Assembly: GCA_002450015.1 (NCBI GenBank)
Contig: DJYG01000059.1
Location: 1-59,115 of the forward strand
DNA length: 59,115 nt
Source of the DNA: Cyanobacteria bacterium UBA6984
GTDB taxonomy: Bacteria > Cyanobacteriota > Vampirovibrionia > Gastranaerophilales > Gastranaerophilaceae
Direction of reading: 5' to 3'
In this document: piece after piece, positions 58,817-59,115 of the stretch
Numbering within the stretch: the stretch's first letter is position 1
Layout: the number at the start of each line of letters is the position of its first letter
Translations under genes and position numbers: made by a program
The notes under the pieces: generated by a model
What the model was told of the DNA's origin: nothing
Seen by the model: the letters and a program-made list of their open reading frames with translations, nothing else
Databases searched by the model: none

Positions 58817-58963
58817 TTTATAAATGCTTTAGATTTCAATTATACATAACATTTTGTTTAAAAATTTACCCTTAAATAAAATGTAAATTTATGTTACCTG
58901 CATGAACACAAAAACAGGTCTTCAGTACCAATATGTTGAAGGATTTTTGAAAAAGTACTATGA

Positions 58964-58984
58964 GTGAACGGTGAACAGTGAAGA
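58964..58984 (+). repeat. Tandem GTGAAnn heptads
   Basis: GTGAACG, GTGAACA and GTGAAGA in tandem. This is the reverse complement of the nnTTCAC heptads inside the pilin leader at 68-94. Confidence 0.6.
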
Positions 58985-58999
58985 AATGCACTAGATGTG

Positions 59000-59030
59000 A
59001 TGTCATTCCAAACTCGTTTCAGAATCTCAT
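59000..59030. repeat. Degenerate GTCATTCC...GAATCTC repeat
   Basis: TGTCATTCCAAACTCG followed by TTTCAGAATCTCAT has the look of dispersed GTCATTCC-type repeats; it sits just before the 72-bp inverted-repeat element. Confidence 0.45.
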
Positions 59031-59039
59031 AAAAAAGAC

Positions 59040-59111
59040 GTCATTCTGAGGCTTTAGCCGAAGAATCCAGAAAAAAAATCAACTGGATACTTCGCTAACG
59101 CTCAGTATGAC
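59040..59111. repeat. 72-bp inverted-repeat element (MITE/REP-like)
   Basis: The left arm starts GTCATTCTGAGGCTTTAGCC (59040-59070) and the right arm ends CGCTAACGCTCAGTATGAC (59083-59111). Reverse-complemented, the arms agree in about 25 of 30 positions, with a short A-rich centre. No transposase is inside. The right terminus matches the first ten bases of the window. Confidence 0.8.
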
Positions 59112-59115
59112 GAAA

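Overview
This 59 kb window is AT-rich, densely coding chromosomal DNA of a bacterium with a two-membrane-type envelope. The signs are prepilin-type pseudopilins, a CsaB/SLH wall-anchoring pair, a MurE with the DNPR motif of meso-diaminopimelate ligases, and many secreted small proteins. Gene content and style (L10-leader rplJL, the coiled-coil family starting MGMSASQAR, CsaB plus SLH, very low GC) fit a non-photosynthetic relative of Cyanobacteria such as the gut Gastranaerophilales (Vampirovibrionia/Melainabacteria). That placement is inference; there is no rRNA here to prove it.

Layout. 1-2.1 kb: pseudopilin, then L10 leader-rplJ-rplL with a strong terminator. 2.2-7.4 kb: an operon of two large membrane-associated unknown proteins that look like paralogs, followed by a GH13 alpha-amylase-family enzyme with an unusual N-terminal extension. 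7.5-8.0 kb: a wrecked acyltransferase. 8-19 kb: housekeeping genes (GT-C glycosyltransferase, gatB, a GlmS-like SIS protein, argS, mgtE, ychF, hup) plus a PH-like/TonB-C fusion protein. 19-22 kb: a degenerate tyrosine recombinase and an overlapping lipM-like / prenyl synthase / lepB operon. 22-26 kb: coiled-coil protein, ruvC, membrane protein, mtnA and a candidate rod-shaped ncRNA. 26-30 kb: CHASE2-cyclase with a coupled receiver protein, KDPG aldolase, csaB. 30-35 kb: Na+-symporter, an anti-sigma / ECF sigma / Spy-like envelope stress operon, and an SLH protein. 35-46.5 kb: PBP1A, lysS, a second pseudopilin and a dcw-type division cluster (31-aa ORF, rsmH, ftsL-like, ftsI, murE, nagA). 46.5-50.7 kb: zinc-ribbon protein, lipase-like protein and three tandem near-identical secreted proteins. 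50.8-59 kb: DUF4127, mntP, short DnaJ, metal exporter, EamA transporter, a structured RNA, tRNA-Leu(TAA), M15 peptidase, dut and repeat elements.

The genes cohere around envelope construction and its surveillance: peptidoglycan synthesis (PBP1A, FtsI, MurE, NagA), pyruvylated polymer and SLH anchoring, signal peptidase, pseudopilins, TonB-C-like proteins and an ECF stress module.

The most notable cross-window pattern is a class of genes that appear leaderless: a TATAAT-like box sits 6-8 nt before the start codon and no Shine-Dalgarno is present. I see at least nine such starts, including a divergent pair only 67 bp apart. Other highlights are a PH/TonB-C fusion, a triplicated secreted family, a duplicated tRNA-Leu 3' end beside a structured RNA driven by a near-consensus promoter, a 31-aa membrane peptide at the head of the division cluster, and several gene ruins. 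No CRISPR array, intact transposase or prophage is visible.
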